Positions 43,010 to 51,847 of a stretch of DNA of 64,000 nucleotides are shown in pieces; the stretch's first letter is position 1; each line of letters starts with the position of its first letter. The stretch lies in NCBI RefSeq assembly GCF_000217795.1, contig NC_015681.1, positions 1,727,244 to 1,791,243 on the forward strand, written 5' to 3'. A model generated the notes under the pieces. It was given only the letters and a program-made list of their open reading frames with translations, was not told the origin of the DNA and did no database searches. Origin of the DNA: Thermodesulfatator indicus DSM 15286. GTDB lineage: Bacteria > Desulfobacterota > Thermodesulfobacteria > Thermodesulfobacteriales > Thermodesulfatatoraceae. The position numbers and the translations under genes were made by a program.

Positions 43010-46000
43010 AAAATATAATTTCTTGGTTTGCTGAAAATCACGTTGCCGCCAATTTACTAATGGTGTTTCTGCTGGCGGCTGGGCTTTATAGCATTTTCAA
43101 TATCAAGGTAGAAATATTTCCAGATATTACCCTCAACGCTGTTCAAATAAGTGTGGAATACCGAGGAGCCTCCCCTGAAGAAATAGAAAGGGCCATTATT
43201 CGGCCTATAGAAGAGCGCATAATGGGGCTTTCCGGAATAGAAAGAGTTTATTCTAAGGCCACCGAAGGTCGGGGGCAAATTACCGTTGAGGCCACTCGAG
43301 GGTGGGACATAAATAAACTCTATGATGACATAAAAGTGGAGATTGATGGCCTTACCACCTTACCAAAAGAAGCAGAAAGGCCTATTGTCAGGCGAGTTTC
43401 AAGGCTTTTCCCGGTAATAAGTATAGCGGTTTATGGAGACGTTTCGGAAAAGATACTTAAAAAGTGGGCGGAACAGATTAAAACAGAGTTGCTTACTTTG
43501 CCTGAAGTAACAGAAGTATCTTACTTTGCCGTTCGGCCAGAAGAAATTCACATAGAAGTTCCCGAGAAAAACTTACGTAAATACAACCTTAGTCTCTCAG
43601 AAATAGCTCAGAAGATAAATCAGGAAAGCATAGATTTACCCGCCGGGCGTATTATCGAAAAAAGCCGAGAAATACTTTTAAGAGCGGAAGGGAAGCGCTA
43701 TTACGGAGAAGAATTCTTAAATATTCCTATAGTAACCGGGCCAGAAGGAGCGGAAATAACACTTGGTCAAATAGCCCAAATAAAGGATTCTTTTAGGGAT
43801 CTAAATGAAATTTCGGCCTATTTTCAGGACAAGCGCGCCGTAGTAGTTCAAGTATTTCGCTTGGGGAATCAAAATGTTCTTACTATTTCTAAAGCTGTAA
43901 ACAAGTACTTCCAGTCTCTTAAAGATAGGCTTCCTGATGGCATTCACGTTAAACTCTTTGAAGACTCTTCGCAGATATTAAAAGCCCGGCTTTTTCTTTT
44001 AGTCAAGAATCTCAGCATGGGCATGATATTGGTATTCGTAGTTTTAGGGCTCTTTCTTCACCCTAAGCTGGCTTTCTGGATAATGTTGGGTATTCCTATT
44101 GCCTTTGCTACTGCTCTAGGGCTTATTCCTCACTTTGGTGTCTCTATTAATATGGTTTCTTTATTTGCCTTTATTCTGGTGCTTGGCATTGTGGTGGACG
44201 ATGCCATCGTTGTGGGAGAAAACGTCTTTCATTTACGCCAAAAAGGGCTACCTCCTCTTGAAGCCGCTATCAAAGGAACCATTGAAGTAAGCGGGCCAGT
44301 TATTTTTTCGGTTTTGACTACTATGGCTGCTTTTGCCCCCCTGCTGTTTGCCTCAGGTGTTATGGGAAAGTTTATCTTTGTTATTCCAGTAGTGGTAATA
44401 GCGGTGCTTTTTGGTTCTCTTGTTGAGTCCCTTTTTGTTTTACCAGCTCATCTAGCGGCTACCAAAGGAAATATTTCCCCTGAAGGGATTAACTTTGTAG
44501 CTCGTGCTTTACAACGTTTTATATATGGACCATATAAAAGAGCTCTCGTTTTTTGTTTGCGCTGGCGTTATCTCACTTTAGCCGCGGCTATGGCTCTACT
44601 GATAGTAGTTTTTTCTTTATGGCTTGGAGGACGTATAAAATTTACGTTTTTCCCGAAAGTGGAAGGGGATGACATGAATTGTTATATCACCATGCCCGCT
44701 GGAACTCCGGCCAACGTAAGCCTTGCTATAGCCAAAGAAATAGAAAAGAAGGGCCTTGAGGTTGTAAAAGAATACGAGAAAAAATATGGTAAGCATCTGC
44801 TCAAATACTCCATGATAATGATAGGTGTGCACCAGGTCCGCCACGGTCCTAAGGCCGGTAAACCTGATATAGGTTCTAATCTTGCTCAGGTTACCCTCCA
44901 GCTTGTTCCAGAAGAAGAAAGGCCAGGAATTAGCAGTGCTCAATTGATACGAGAGTGGCGTAAAAAAGTCGGTGAGGTGCCGGGAGTTGAGGGTCTCTTA
45001 TTTCAAAGTGAGTTGTTTGGTTTAGGTAAGGCCGTAGACTTGGCTGTATCTTTAAAAGATGAAAAGGATTTACTTAGGGTAATCACCGAAATTAAAAATG
45101 AATTAAAGAAGATACCAGGGGTGCATGACGTTGAAGATAGCTTTTTACCAGGAAAAGAAGAAATAAAGCTTGTTCTCAAACCCGGGGCAGAAACTTTAGG
45201 AATAACCCTTGAAAGCGTAGCCAGGCAAGTGAGACATGCTTTTTATGGAGCAGAAGCTCTAAGAGTCCAGCGGGGAGAAGATGAAGTTCAGGTCTTGGTA
45301 CGCTATCCAGCCGAGGAACGTACAACTATAGCTTCTTTAGAGAATATGAGACTCCATCTCCCTGATGGGCGAGAGATCCCTCTGCTAGAGGTAGTGAATT
45401 TGAAATGGGGCCATAGTTATGTTTCTTTGGATAGACTTGATGGTCGAAGGGTAATTCATGTTCTGGCTGAAGTTGACGAAAAAATAGCCAGTGCCTCAGA
45501 GATAAGAAGATATCTGGCCACCCAATTTCTTCCAAAACTGAAAGAGCAATATCCGGACTTGACTTATTCCTTTGAAGGTGAAGGGCGACGTCAACAGGAG
45601 TCTATGAAAGATGTGATGAGGGCTTTTCTTTTTGCCCAGCTAATAATTTATAGCCTGCTGGCCATTCCTTTACGTTCTTATACTCAACCCTTGATTATTA
45701 TGTTTGCCGTGCCCTTTGGTATTATTGGTGCTTTTCTTGGTCACAAACTCATGGGGTATCACCTGAATATATTAAGTTTCTTTGGTATTGTGGGGCTTTC
45801 TGGCGTGGTGGTAAATGACTCGCTCATTCTTACAGACATCATAAACCGGCTGAGAGATAAGGCTAAAAATATGATGGAAGCGGTGGTTGAAGGAGCTTGC
45901 CGTCGCTTTAGGCCAATTTTACTGACCACTATTACCACGTTTGCCGGGCTTACACCGATGATACTTGAAAAAAGCCTTCAGGCAAGGGTGCTTATTCCTA

Positions 46001-46110
46001 TGGCTATAAGCCTTGGTTTTGGCGTCCTTTTTGCCACTTTTATCACCCTTATTATTATTCCTTGTGCCTATCTGGTACTTGAGGATATAAAAAAGGTCTT
46101 TAAGAGTTGA
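43006..46110 (+). CDS. RND-family inner-membrane efflux pump (AcrB/HAE-like)
   Basis: The 1034 residues show the two-fold repeat of twelve membrane helices and two large periplasmic loops. GIVVDDAIVVGENV (helix 4) has the proton-relay Asp pair. VNDSLILTDIINRLR is the helix-10 region and FRPILLTTITTFAGLTPMI helix 11. The substrate cannot be read; the subgroup with large first-loop charge resembles HAE1-like pumps. It is last in the efflux operon, with a strong terminator after. Confidence 0.94.
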   Translation: MKNIISWFAENHVAANLLMVFLLAAGLYSIFNIKVEIFPDITLNAVQISVEYRGASPEEIERAIIRPIEERIMGLSGIERVYSKATEGRGQITVEATRGWDINKLYDDIKVEIDGLTTLPKEAERPIVRRVSRLFPVISIAVYGDVSEKILKKWAEQIKTELLTLPEVTEVSYFAVRPEEIHIEVPEKNLRKYNLSLSEIAQKINQESIDLPAGRIIEKSREILLRAEGKRYYGEEFLNIPIVTGPEGAEITLGQIAQIKDSFRDLNEISAYFQDKRAVVVQVFRLGNQNVLTISKAVNKYFQSLKDRLPDGIHVKLFEDSSQILKARLFLLVKNLSMGMILVFVVLGLFLHPKLAFWIMLGIPIAFATALGLIPHFGVSINMVSLFAFILVLGIVVDDAIVVGENVFHLRQKGLPPLEAAIKGTIEVSGPVIFSVLTTMAAFAPLLFASGVMGKFIFVIPVVVIAVLFGSLVESLFVLPAHLAATKGNISPEGINFVARALQRFIYGPYKRALVFCLRWRYLTLAAAMALLIVVFSLWLGGRIKFTFFPKVEGDDMNCYITMPAGTPANVSLAIAKEIEKKGLEVVKEYEKKYGKHLLKYSMIMIGVHQVRHGPKAGKPDIGSNLAQVTLQLVPEEERPGISSAQLIREWRKKVGEVPGVEGLLFQSELFGLGKAVDLAVSLKDEKDLLRVITEIKNELKKIPGVHDVEDSFLPGKEEIKLVLKPGAETLGITLESVARQVRHAFYGAEALRVQRGEDEVQVLVRYPAEERTTIASLENMRLHLPDGREIPLLEVVNLKWGHSYVSLDRLDGRRVIHVLAEVDEKIASASEIRRYLATQFLPKLKEQYPDLTYSFEGEGRRQQESMKDVMRAFLFAQLIIYSLLAIPLRSYTQPLIIMFAVPFGIIGAFLGHKLMGYHLNILSFFGIVGLSGVVVNDSLILTDIINRLRDKAKNMMEAVVEGACRRFRPILLTTITTFAGLTPMILEKSLQARVLIPMAISLGFGVLFATFITLIIIPCAYLVLEDIKKVFKS

Positions 46111-46119
46111 TTGGGTTTG

Positions 46120-46149
46120 GGGAGGCCTTACTTATTGGCCTCCCTTTTT
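46120..46149 (+). terminator. rho-independent terminator after the efflux operon
   Basis: GGGAGGCC (46120-46127) pairs perfectly with GGCCTCCC (46137-46144) across a nine-base loop and is followed by TTTTTATTA. It is also positioned to serve the convergent gene at 46151. Confidence 0.85.
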
Positions 46150-46150
46150 A

Positions 46151-47110
46151 TTAGTTTTCAGCGAATAGCTTTACGGCCTGGTTACCTTTCTGAATCTGTA
46201 TATTTTCAGGCCCTTCCCAATTAATTAAAGTATTGTCAAGCAAATGAATTGTTACACGATGGAATTGATTCTTTACTTCAAAAGAATATTCACTTTGTAC
46301 TCGAAATCTGAATTGTTTGGTTTTGTCAAAAATTTCCAGACCAAACGAATTTTGCCGTACTATTTGAAATCGTCCCGTATCCACTACCTGAGGGCTCAAA
46401 AGACGAAGTTGTGAGCCCTGCTTTTCTGTTTGAGTGCTATTTTTTGGACTTATTGTTTCTTCCGGGGCTTGGGTAGTTTGGGTGGCGCTAAGTTCATCAC
46501 TATCTATTTTATTGTCTGTAGCCTCTTCAGCCGGTGCTTCAATTTCTGAAACAGGTGTAGTTTCTGTAGGCTCTAAGGAGCTATTGTCATCTGCACTTAA
46601 GGTTTCAGAGGGTACTTGTTCTATATTTAATTCTAGATGAAAATCAACTTGGACTACCTGTCCGCGGAAGCGAGTTACTCCCTGGTAATCAAGCTCAAAG
46701 TTAAGGCTAAATTCGTCCGCTGAGGTAATTTTTAGGCCTCCTGGCTTCCATAATCCTTCAAGGAAACTGTTAAATTTTTTTAAAACAGCGTGAACATCTC
46801 CATTAGCCAGATCTTTCCAGACTTGATGAACAAGGCCTTTTAAGCGCCCAAGAGATAAGACAGGTACGTCTTCTTGCGGTAGTTTGCCCTCGGCGTTGTA
46901 AAAGTTTACTTTTTCGGGATACTCAATACCTACCTGAGATTTGATTTGACTTCTTACCTGCTCCTGAATTTGTTCCTGAGGCCGCACCTGATTTTTTACC
47001 TGAACCTGAGCTTCTACCTGATTCTTTACCTGAGTTTGATTTTTGATAGGTTCTCCAAAAGAAAAGTTTTCCCTGACTGGAGTTGGGGTAGAGTTGATGA
47101 GTCCGTTCAT
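46151..47110 (-). CDS. uncharacterised protein with Gln/Val-rich N-terminal repeats
   Basis: I do not recognise the family. The 319-residue protein has no signal peptide. Residues about 22-60 are low-complexity QV/KNQV/QEQ repeats. Residues about 82-165 form a helical then beta-rich domain (GRLKGLVHQVWKDLANGDVHAVL; EFSLNFELDYQGVTRFRG). A long Ser/Thr/Glu-rich linker (about 165-235) is followed by a beta-rich C-terminal domain (GRFQIVRQNSFGLEIFDK). The modular, linker-rich layout recalls flagellar hook-length or surface-structure proteins, but nothing confirms that. A ribosome site (GGAGGG) precedes the ATG. Confidence 0.75.
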   Translation of the reverse strand: MNGLINSTPTPVRENFSFGEPIKNQTQVKNQVEAQVQVKNQVRPQEQIQEQVRSQIKSQVGIEYPEKVNFYNAEGKLPQEDVPVLSLGRLKGLVHQVWKDLANGDVHAVLKKFNSFLEGLWKPGGLKITSADEFSLNFELDYQGVTRFRGQVVQVDFHLELNIEQVPSETLSADDNSSLEPTETTPVSEIEAPAEEATDNKIDSDELSATQTTQAPEETISPKNSTQTEKQGSQLRLLSPQVVDTGRFQIVRQNSFGLEIFDKTKQFRFRVQSEYSFEVKNQFHRVTIHLLDNTLINWEGPENIQIQKGNQAVKLFAEN

Positions 47111-47260
47111 CTTTTTACCCTCCTTGGCTTATTTTTGAATAAATAATCGGAAACAAATGAATTGAACTGAAATAAAAAATGAGGAGGGTTTATATTTAGA
47201 CCTTTAACTTACAAAATTCAGAAAATATAGATTGATCGCTACAGTTAGACTTTCGCCTCG

Positions 47261-47575
47261 AGAGAGTTGCTTCGGCTGCTGTCGCCTGGTGACAGAGATC
47301 CCTTCGCTAGCGCTCGGGACAGTGATTGCTTCGCCACTTTGTGGCTCGTAATGACCCTCTATCTGTCACTGCGAGCGAAGCGAAGCAGTCTCTTAGATTA
47401 CTTCGTCGGTCCTTTGGGCCTCCTCGTAATGACCCGGTTGGGCCACTTCGTCGGCCCTGCGGGGCCCCTCGTAAGTATAAGTGAGAAGTGAAAATTATTT
47501 ACCACCAGCCATCTACCATCAGCCCTTAGCCATTTAGTTACGGCGAGCTCGTATGGGCGAAGCAGTCTCTTAAAA
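47261..47575. repeat. REP cluster with second 130-bp composite copy
   Basis: The 478-base gap 47111-47588 has no gene. It carries the inverted GCTAGCGCTCGGGACAG repeat (about 47281-47355, matching 28571-28650 reversed), then 47365-47494, nearly identical to 30273-30402. AGCCAT-type micro-repeats (47499-47535) and one more REP unit (to 47575) follow. Confidence 0.88.
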
Positions 47576-47588
47576 AGGTCTTTAAAGG

Positions 47589-49910
47589 TTAGATTCTCTC
47601 AATCAAAGGCAAATATTTTTCAAACAGCCTGGCAAATGGGCCTTTTTGTTTGAGCCAGGTCTCAGGTGTTCCTGAAAAGGCTATTTCTCCTTGTTTTATT
47701 TCCCAGATCTCGTCAGCGAGAAGGGCAAAAGCCGGGTGGTTATCCGCTACCACCAGGGTATAGCCCTGGTCAAGCAGCCGCTCAAAGAGGGCCAGCAGCT
47801 TGTTTATATCTTCAAAATGTAGGCCGATGCTTGGTACATCGAATAACAATATCTGGGCTTTTTCTCCTTTGAGAAGTAGCCGGGAGAGCCTCAGGCGCTG
47901 ACGTTCTCCGCCAGAAAGAGAGTTTATTTCTTGACCGAGAGTCAAATAACCCAGGCCAACTTCCGCTAAAAGGGTGAGTTTCTCGCAAAGTTTAGGGACT
48001 CTCGCCAAAAGAGAAAGGGCTTCTTCTACGGTGAGATTTAATAATTCATGGATGTTTAGCCCACGAAATTTTACCTCTAATACGTCTCGTCTAAACTTAG
48101 TTCCCAGGCATTCTTCACATACCGCCCATAAAGAAGAAAGATGTGGAATTTTTATCTCATAGCGGCCAAGGCCCTTACATACCGGGCAGCGCCCTTCTTT
48201 GGTAAAAAAGCTAAAGTGCGCCGGTTTAAAACCGCGTGCCCGGGCTTCTTTAGTAGAGGCCAAAAGTTCGCGTAAAATTTTTAACCCTTCAATGTAGCTT
48301 ATAACTATACTTTCGCGCCCTTTGGGCGTGGCGGGTGTGATGAGTTTGGCCTGCTCGTATTCAGCCAGTTCTTTAAGCAACGAAGTTTTGCCTGTCCCCG
48401 AAGGGCCCACTAAACAAAGCAAGACTTGTTTGGGTATGGTAAAGCGGCCAACTTTAAGTGTCTCTTTAGTCTGTCTTAGGCGGCGAAAAAGTCGCCTTTT
48501 GCCGGAAAGAAAGGCCCCGGTAGGGGTATCTTCTCGGGAAATGAGCTCTTCAGGGCTTCCCACAAAAAGAATCTTTCCACCGTGCCGCCCGGCCCCTGGC
48601 CCCATTTCCACCACTACCTGCGAAGCAGTGATAAAAAAGGGGTCATGCTCAACTATGATAACGGTGTTGCCCTGGGCAATGAGGCCCTGCAAGAGAAAGA
48701 GAAGGCGTTCTTTTTCCATAGGTGAGAGACCAACCCCAGGCTCATCAAATATGTAGAGACAGCCTGAAAGCTTCTCTCCAAAGAAGGCCGCAAGCCGCAA
48801 GCGCTGTAGTTCCCCTAAAGAAAGTTTGTTACAAGGACGAAAAAGATTTAAATCATCAAGTCCAAGGTCAATGAGGGCACTTGTGCGGGTTTTAATTTCA
48901 CTAAAAAGTCCTTCAAATATGCGGGCTTTTAAGCCTTCAAACTTAAGAGAAGAAAGTTTTTCCATCAACTCTTTGAGAGGGCTTTGAGCCAGATCAGCAA
49001 AATTGAAGGAGCCGAGAAAAACTTTCAGGGCTTCTGCTTTTAATCGTTTCCCTTTACACTCGGGGCAAAGGCCTTCAGCCGTTTCTCCTGTGCCCTGGCA
49101 ATGAGGACAAGCTCCCAAGGAATGATTGAAAGAAAAAAATTCAGCTCTTATTTCCGGTAATGGAGTTCCACAATGTGGACAACATTCACCCCGGGTAAAA
49201 CGAAGCTCTGACTGGTTCTTATCAAGGGGTTTAATCCATACCACTCCGCGGGTTAGGGAAAGGGCTAGTCGCACGGCCTCTTCCAGTCGGCTTTCAACCC
49301 CTTCTTTCATTATCAGGCGGTCAACCAAAATGGCACAACTTGAAAATTTTTGAGGGGGATTTTCTTCAGTGAGGTCAATTACTTTCCCGTCTATTAAGAG
49401 TCGCTGAAAGCCTTCAGCCTGCAAAAAACGCAAACCCTCTGGGTTAATTTGCCATAAAGGGGCCAGGACATAAAACTTGGTTTTAAGGGGCAGAGTATTT
49501 TGGATTTCGTCAAGTATTTCGGTAAGTGTTTGGGAGATAACAGGATTTTTACAGCTTTTACACTCAATGCTTCCGAGTTCGGTAAAAAGGACACGAAGAT
49601 AATCAAGTATGCCGGTTAAAGTGCCAACAGTTGAACGGGGTGAGGCCTGAGGGACTTTTTGTTCAAGCCCCACACTTGGTGGAAGACCTCCCGCCGCTTC
49701 AAGATAAGGATTTTCTGTGGCCCTTCTTTCTGTTTGGCCTAAGTTGAGGACAGCCAGATAGCGTCTTCTCGCCTCCTGACAGATGGTATCAAAAGCTAAG
49801 CTTGATTTACCCGAACCAGAAGGCCCGGTGATACAGATTAGGACTCCTTTGGGAAGCTCAAGAGAGACACTTTTTAAGTTGTGAATTTTAGCGCCGGTAA
49901 TGCGTATCAC
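47589..49910 (-). CDS. shortened UvrA-like ABC ATPase with one degenerate composite site
   Basis: The 773 residues compare with about 940 in UvrA. ITGPSGSGKSSLAFDT is Walker A of the first ATPase. ASPRSTVGTLTGI and zinc cysteines (CPHCGTPLPEIRAEFFSFNH, ACPHCQGTG; then CPVCKGLG, CEECLGTKF) follow. The first signature reads LSLGE, not LSGGE. The second Walker A is VGPSGTGKTSLL and the second signature LSGGERQRLRL is intact, but its Walker B reads LLFDVPSIGL, with Val for the catalytic Glu. It looks like a UvrA paralogue for DNA-damage sensing or drug protection, not main excision repair. Confidence 0.85.
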   Translation of the reverse strand: MIRITGAKIHNLKSVSLELPKGVLICITGPSGSGKSSLAFDTICQEARRRYLAVLNLGQTERRATENPYLEAAGGLPPSVGLEQKVPQASPRSTVGTLTGILDYLRVLFTELGSIECKSCKNPVISQTLTEILDEIQNTLPLKTKFYVLAPLWQINPEGLRFLQAEGFQRLLIDGKVIDLTEENPPQKFSSCAILVDRLIMKEGVESRLEEAVRLALSLTRGVVWIKPLDKNQSELRFTRGECCPHCGTPLPEIRAEFFSFNHSLGACPHCQGTGETAEGLCPECKGKRLKAEALKVFLGSFNFADLAQSPLKELMEKLSSLKFEGLKARIFEGLFSEIKTRTSALIDLGLDDLNLFRPCNKLSLGELQRLRLAAFFGEKLSGCLYIFDEPGVGLSPMEKERLLFLLQGLIAQGNTVIIVEHDPFFITASQVVVEMGPGAGRHGGKILFVGSPEELISREDTPTGAFLSGKRRLFRRLRQTKETLKVGRFTIPKQVLLCLVGPSGTGKTSLLKELAEYEQAKLITPATPKGRESIVISYIEGLKILRELLASTKEARARGFKPAHFSFFTKEGRCPVCKGLGRYEIKIPHLSSLWAVCEECLGTKFRRDVLEVKFRGLNIHELLNLTVEEALSLLARVPKLCEKLTLLAEVGLGYLTLGQEINSLSGGERQRLRLSRLLLKGEKAQILLFDVPSIGLHFEDINKLLALFERLLDQGYTLVVADNHPAFALLADEIWEIKQGEIAFSGTPETWLKQKGPFARLFEKYLPLIERI

Positions 49911-49928
49911 GGAATTTTGTTGCTCTAT

Positions 49929-50444
49929 TTATTCGCCTATCACGCGTTTTTCCAAGTAGCGCAGGCGGTCTAACACGTCAGCCATGACCTTTTCTTCACG
50001 CTTCAGGCGTTCTAATTCCTGGGCCACTTTGCCAACTTGGAAAGTAAGCTGGTCAATGCGGTGGTTGGTGCTGTCTATACGGGAAGTAAGATCCGACTTC
50101 ACTTCGTCAATTTTACCACTAAGCTCACATCGCACTTCGTCAATTCTTCCAGTAAGCTCGGTACGAACTTCGTCAATTTTTGTGGTAAGCTCAGACCGCA
50201 CTTCGTCAATACGCTTGTTGGTCTCATCAATACGCTTGTTGGTCTCGTCAATTCTGGCGGAAAGTTCAGAGCGTACTTCGTCAATACGGCGGCTCTGGTC
50301 GGCCAGGTGGATATTTACATCATCAAGGCGTCTGCTGATCAGCTCAATGGCGGTTCTTATTTCCCTTTGCTCCTGTTTAATGCCCTCAAGTTCAGGAAGC
50401 ATAAACTCTTTGAAAACACTTCTTACAGCCTCTTTGATGTCCAT
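49929..50444 (-). CDS. coiled-coil repeat protein (mixed heptads and hendecads)
   Basis: The 171 residues are almost entirely alpha-helical coiled coil. Residues about 54-128 are tandem units starting (R/K)ID: 11-residue units such as RIDEVRSELTT and KIDEVRTELTG, and 7-residue units RIDETNK, RIDETNK and RIDSTNH. The pattern predicts a parallel, slightly right-handed then left-handed bundle. There is no signal or membrane segment. It lies 18 bases upstream of the UvrA-like gene on the same strand, so the two may be co-transcribed. Function unknown. Confidence 0.8.
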   Translation of the reverse strand: MDIKEAVRSVFKEFMLPELEGIKQEQREIRTAIELISRRLDDVNIHLADQSRRIDEVRSELSARIDETNKRIDETNKRIDEVRSELTTKIDEVRTELTGRIDEVRCELSGKIDEVKSDLTSRIDSTNHRIDQLTFQVGKVAQELERLKREEKVMADVLDRLRYLEKRVIGE

Positions 50445-50479
50445 AATTTTCTCCAGAAGTATTTTTGATTAATATGTTT

Positions 50480-50640
50480 ACTTAGAGACTGCTTCGCCCA
50501 TACGGGCTCGCAGTGACAACGGGCGAAAGTCATGCGAGGCTGCCTCGGCAGCCGAAGCAATCCCTGTCCCGAGCGCTAGCGATGGTATCCCTCTCGCCAG
50601 GCGCCGGTGGCGCCATGGCGATCTACTCTTTGTTTTTTGG
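50480..50640. repeat. REP cluster before the HemW-like gene
   Basis: The 263-base gap has a REP unit (about 50487-50520), GAGGCTGCCTCGGCAGCCGAAGC (about 50537) and the GCAATCCCTGTCCCGAGCGC repeat shared with 28598. The shared part runs through CGATCTAC (about 50618). Confidence 0.85.
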
Positions 50641-50707
50641 ATTTTGCAAAGTCTCTTTACTTAATTATCGTTCCAAAAAGCCAATTTGAAAAGAGTTAAA
50701 TGCACCA

Positions 50708-51847
50708 CTATACCAGCTCCCGGAAAACTAAGTTTGATAATAAAAGTCCTTTTCGGCTAAGACGCAGTCTATCCTTTTCTAAAATTAAAAGTCCATTTCT
50801 TACCAACTTTTCAATAATTTCTCCATAGTAATCAAGCACATCAAAATCGAAGCGCCTTTTAAATTCCGACAAACTTATGCCTTTAAGTAACCTTAAACTG
50901 AGGATCACTGCTTCGCGAAACCTGGCCTCGGCGTCTAAAGTTTCTTCATCACGAGGAGGGAAATGTTCCTGCCTCAAGGCCTCAAGATACCCAACAAGAT
51001 TTTCCTGATTTTTAAAGCGCTTGTTTTCTAAAAAGGAAGCGCCTCCCGGGCCTAAGCCTAGATATGGGCGCGCCTGCCAGTAAAAAAGGTTGTGCTTACA
51101 CTGATACCCGGGTTTGGCGTAGTTGGATATTTCGTAATGCTCAAAACCTTTATCTTCTAAAAAGTCGTGAATAAGCCAGAAAAATTCGATTATTTGTTCT
51201 TCAGGCAAAAGGGTAATCTTTTTCCGCTTTATAGCCTGCCATAGCGGGGTGTCTGGTTCAGGGGTCAGTTCATAACAGGATACGTGTTGCGGTTCAAACG
51301 AAAATAAAAGTTCCAATTCGTGTTCTAGCTCTTTTAAAGTTTCGCCCGGCCAGGCATAAATCATGTCCAGAGAAAGATTACTAAAGCCTGCTTTTCTGGC
51401 AAGGGAAATGGCTTTTTGGGTATCGTCAACCGAATGCCTGCGGCCAAGGGCCTTTAATCCTTTTTCCGTAAAACTTTGGGCGCCAATGCTTATACGGTTA
51501 AAGATTTTTCGGTAGTCTGATAAGGCCTCAAAAGTTAAGCCCTCGGGGTTTACTTCTATAGTGGCTTCTTCTGGCCTGAAGTTTAAACTGGCCTTTAAAA
51601 ACGCAAAAAGTTCTTGATAAAAAGCAGGCGGGATAAGCGAAGGTGTGCCGCCACCCACGTAAAAGGTTACAAATTCGTAAGTTTCAACCAGCGGCTGCCA
51701 AAGACTAATTTCTTTTTTCAGGGCGTGAAGAAATTCTTTGACTGGAATTTTTTCTGGATCAGGGAAGGGCAGGGAATAAAAATCACAATAAGGGCATTTG
51801 GTACGGCAAAAGGGGATGTGCACGTAAAGAGCAGCTTCTATCCCCAA
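50708..51847 (-). CDS. HemW-like radical SAM protein (annotated as coproporphyrinogen III oxidase-like)
   Basis: The 379-residue protein has the radical SAM cluster motif in ALYVHIPFCRTKCPYCDFYSLPF at residues about 6-28. The 'FYVGGGTPSLIP', 'SIGAQSF', 'SLDMIYAWPGET' and 'ISNYAKPGYQCKHNLFYW' segments are of the HemN/HemW family. The extra C-terminal cysteine ligand pattern of true HemN is not evident, so heme-chaperone HemW is favoured. It overlaps the hydantoinase gene by 10 bases. Confidence 0.88.
   Translation of the reverse strand: MGIEAALYVHIPFCRTKCPYCDFYSLPFPDPEKIPVKEFLHALKKEISLWQPLVETYEFVTFYVGGGTPSLIPPAFYQELFAFLKASLNFRPEEATIEVNPEGLTFEALSDYRKIFNRISIGAQSFTEKGLKALGRRHSVDDTQKAISLARKAGFSNLSLDMIYAWPGETLKELEHELELLFSFEPQHVSCYELTPEPDTPLWQAIKRKKITLLPEEQIIEFFWLIHDFLEDKGFEHYEISNYAKPGYQCKHNLFYWQARPYLGLGPGGASFLENKRFKNQENLVGYLEALRQEHFPPRDEETLDAEARFREAVILSLRLLKGISLSEFKRRFDFDVLDYYGEIIEKLVRNGLLILEKDRLRLSRKGLLLSNLVFRELV

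Noticed and set aside
48386-48399. TTTTGCCTGTCCCC inside the UvrA-like gene
   Set aside because: Reverse strand GGGACAGGCAAA encodes the Walker A Gly-Thr-Gly-Lys; the match is explained by coding. The same holds for copies in hemB (18803-18815, FGDRR), the Fe-S membrane protein (29258 and 29453, Phe-Ala-Cys-Pro), hydantoinase B (52083) and prmA (10677).
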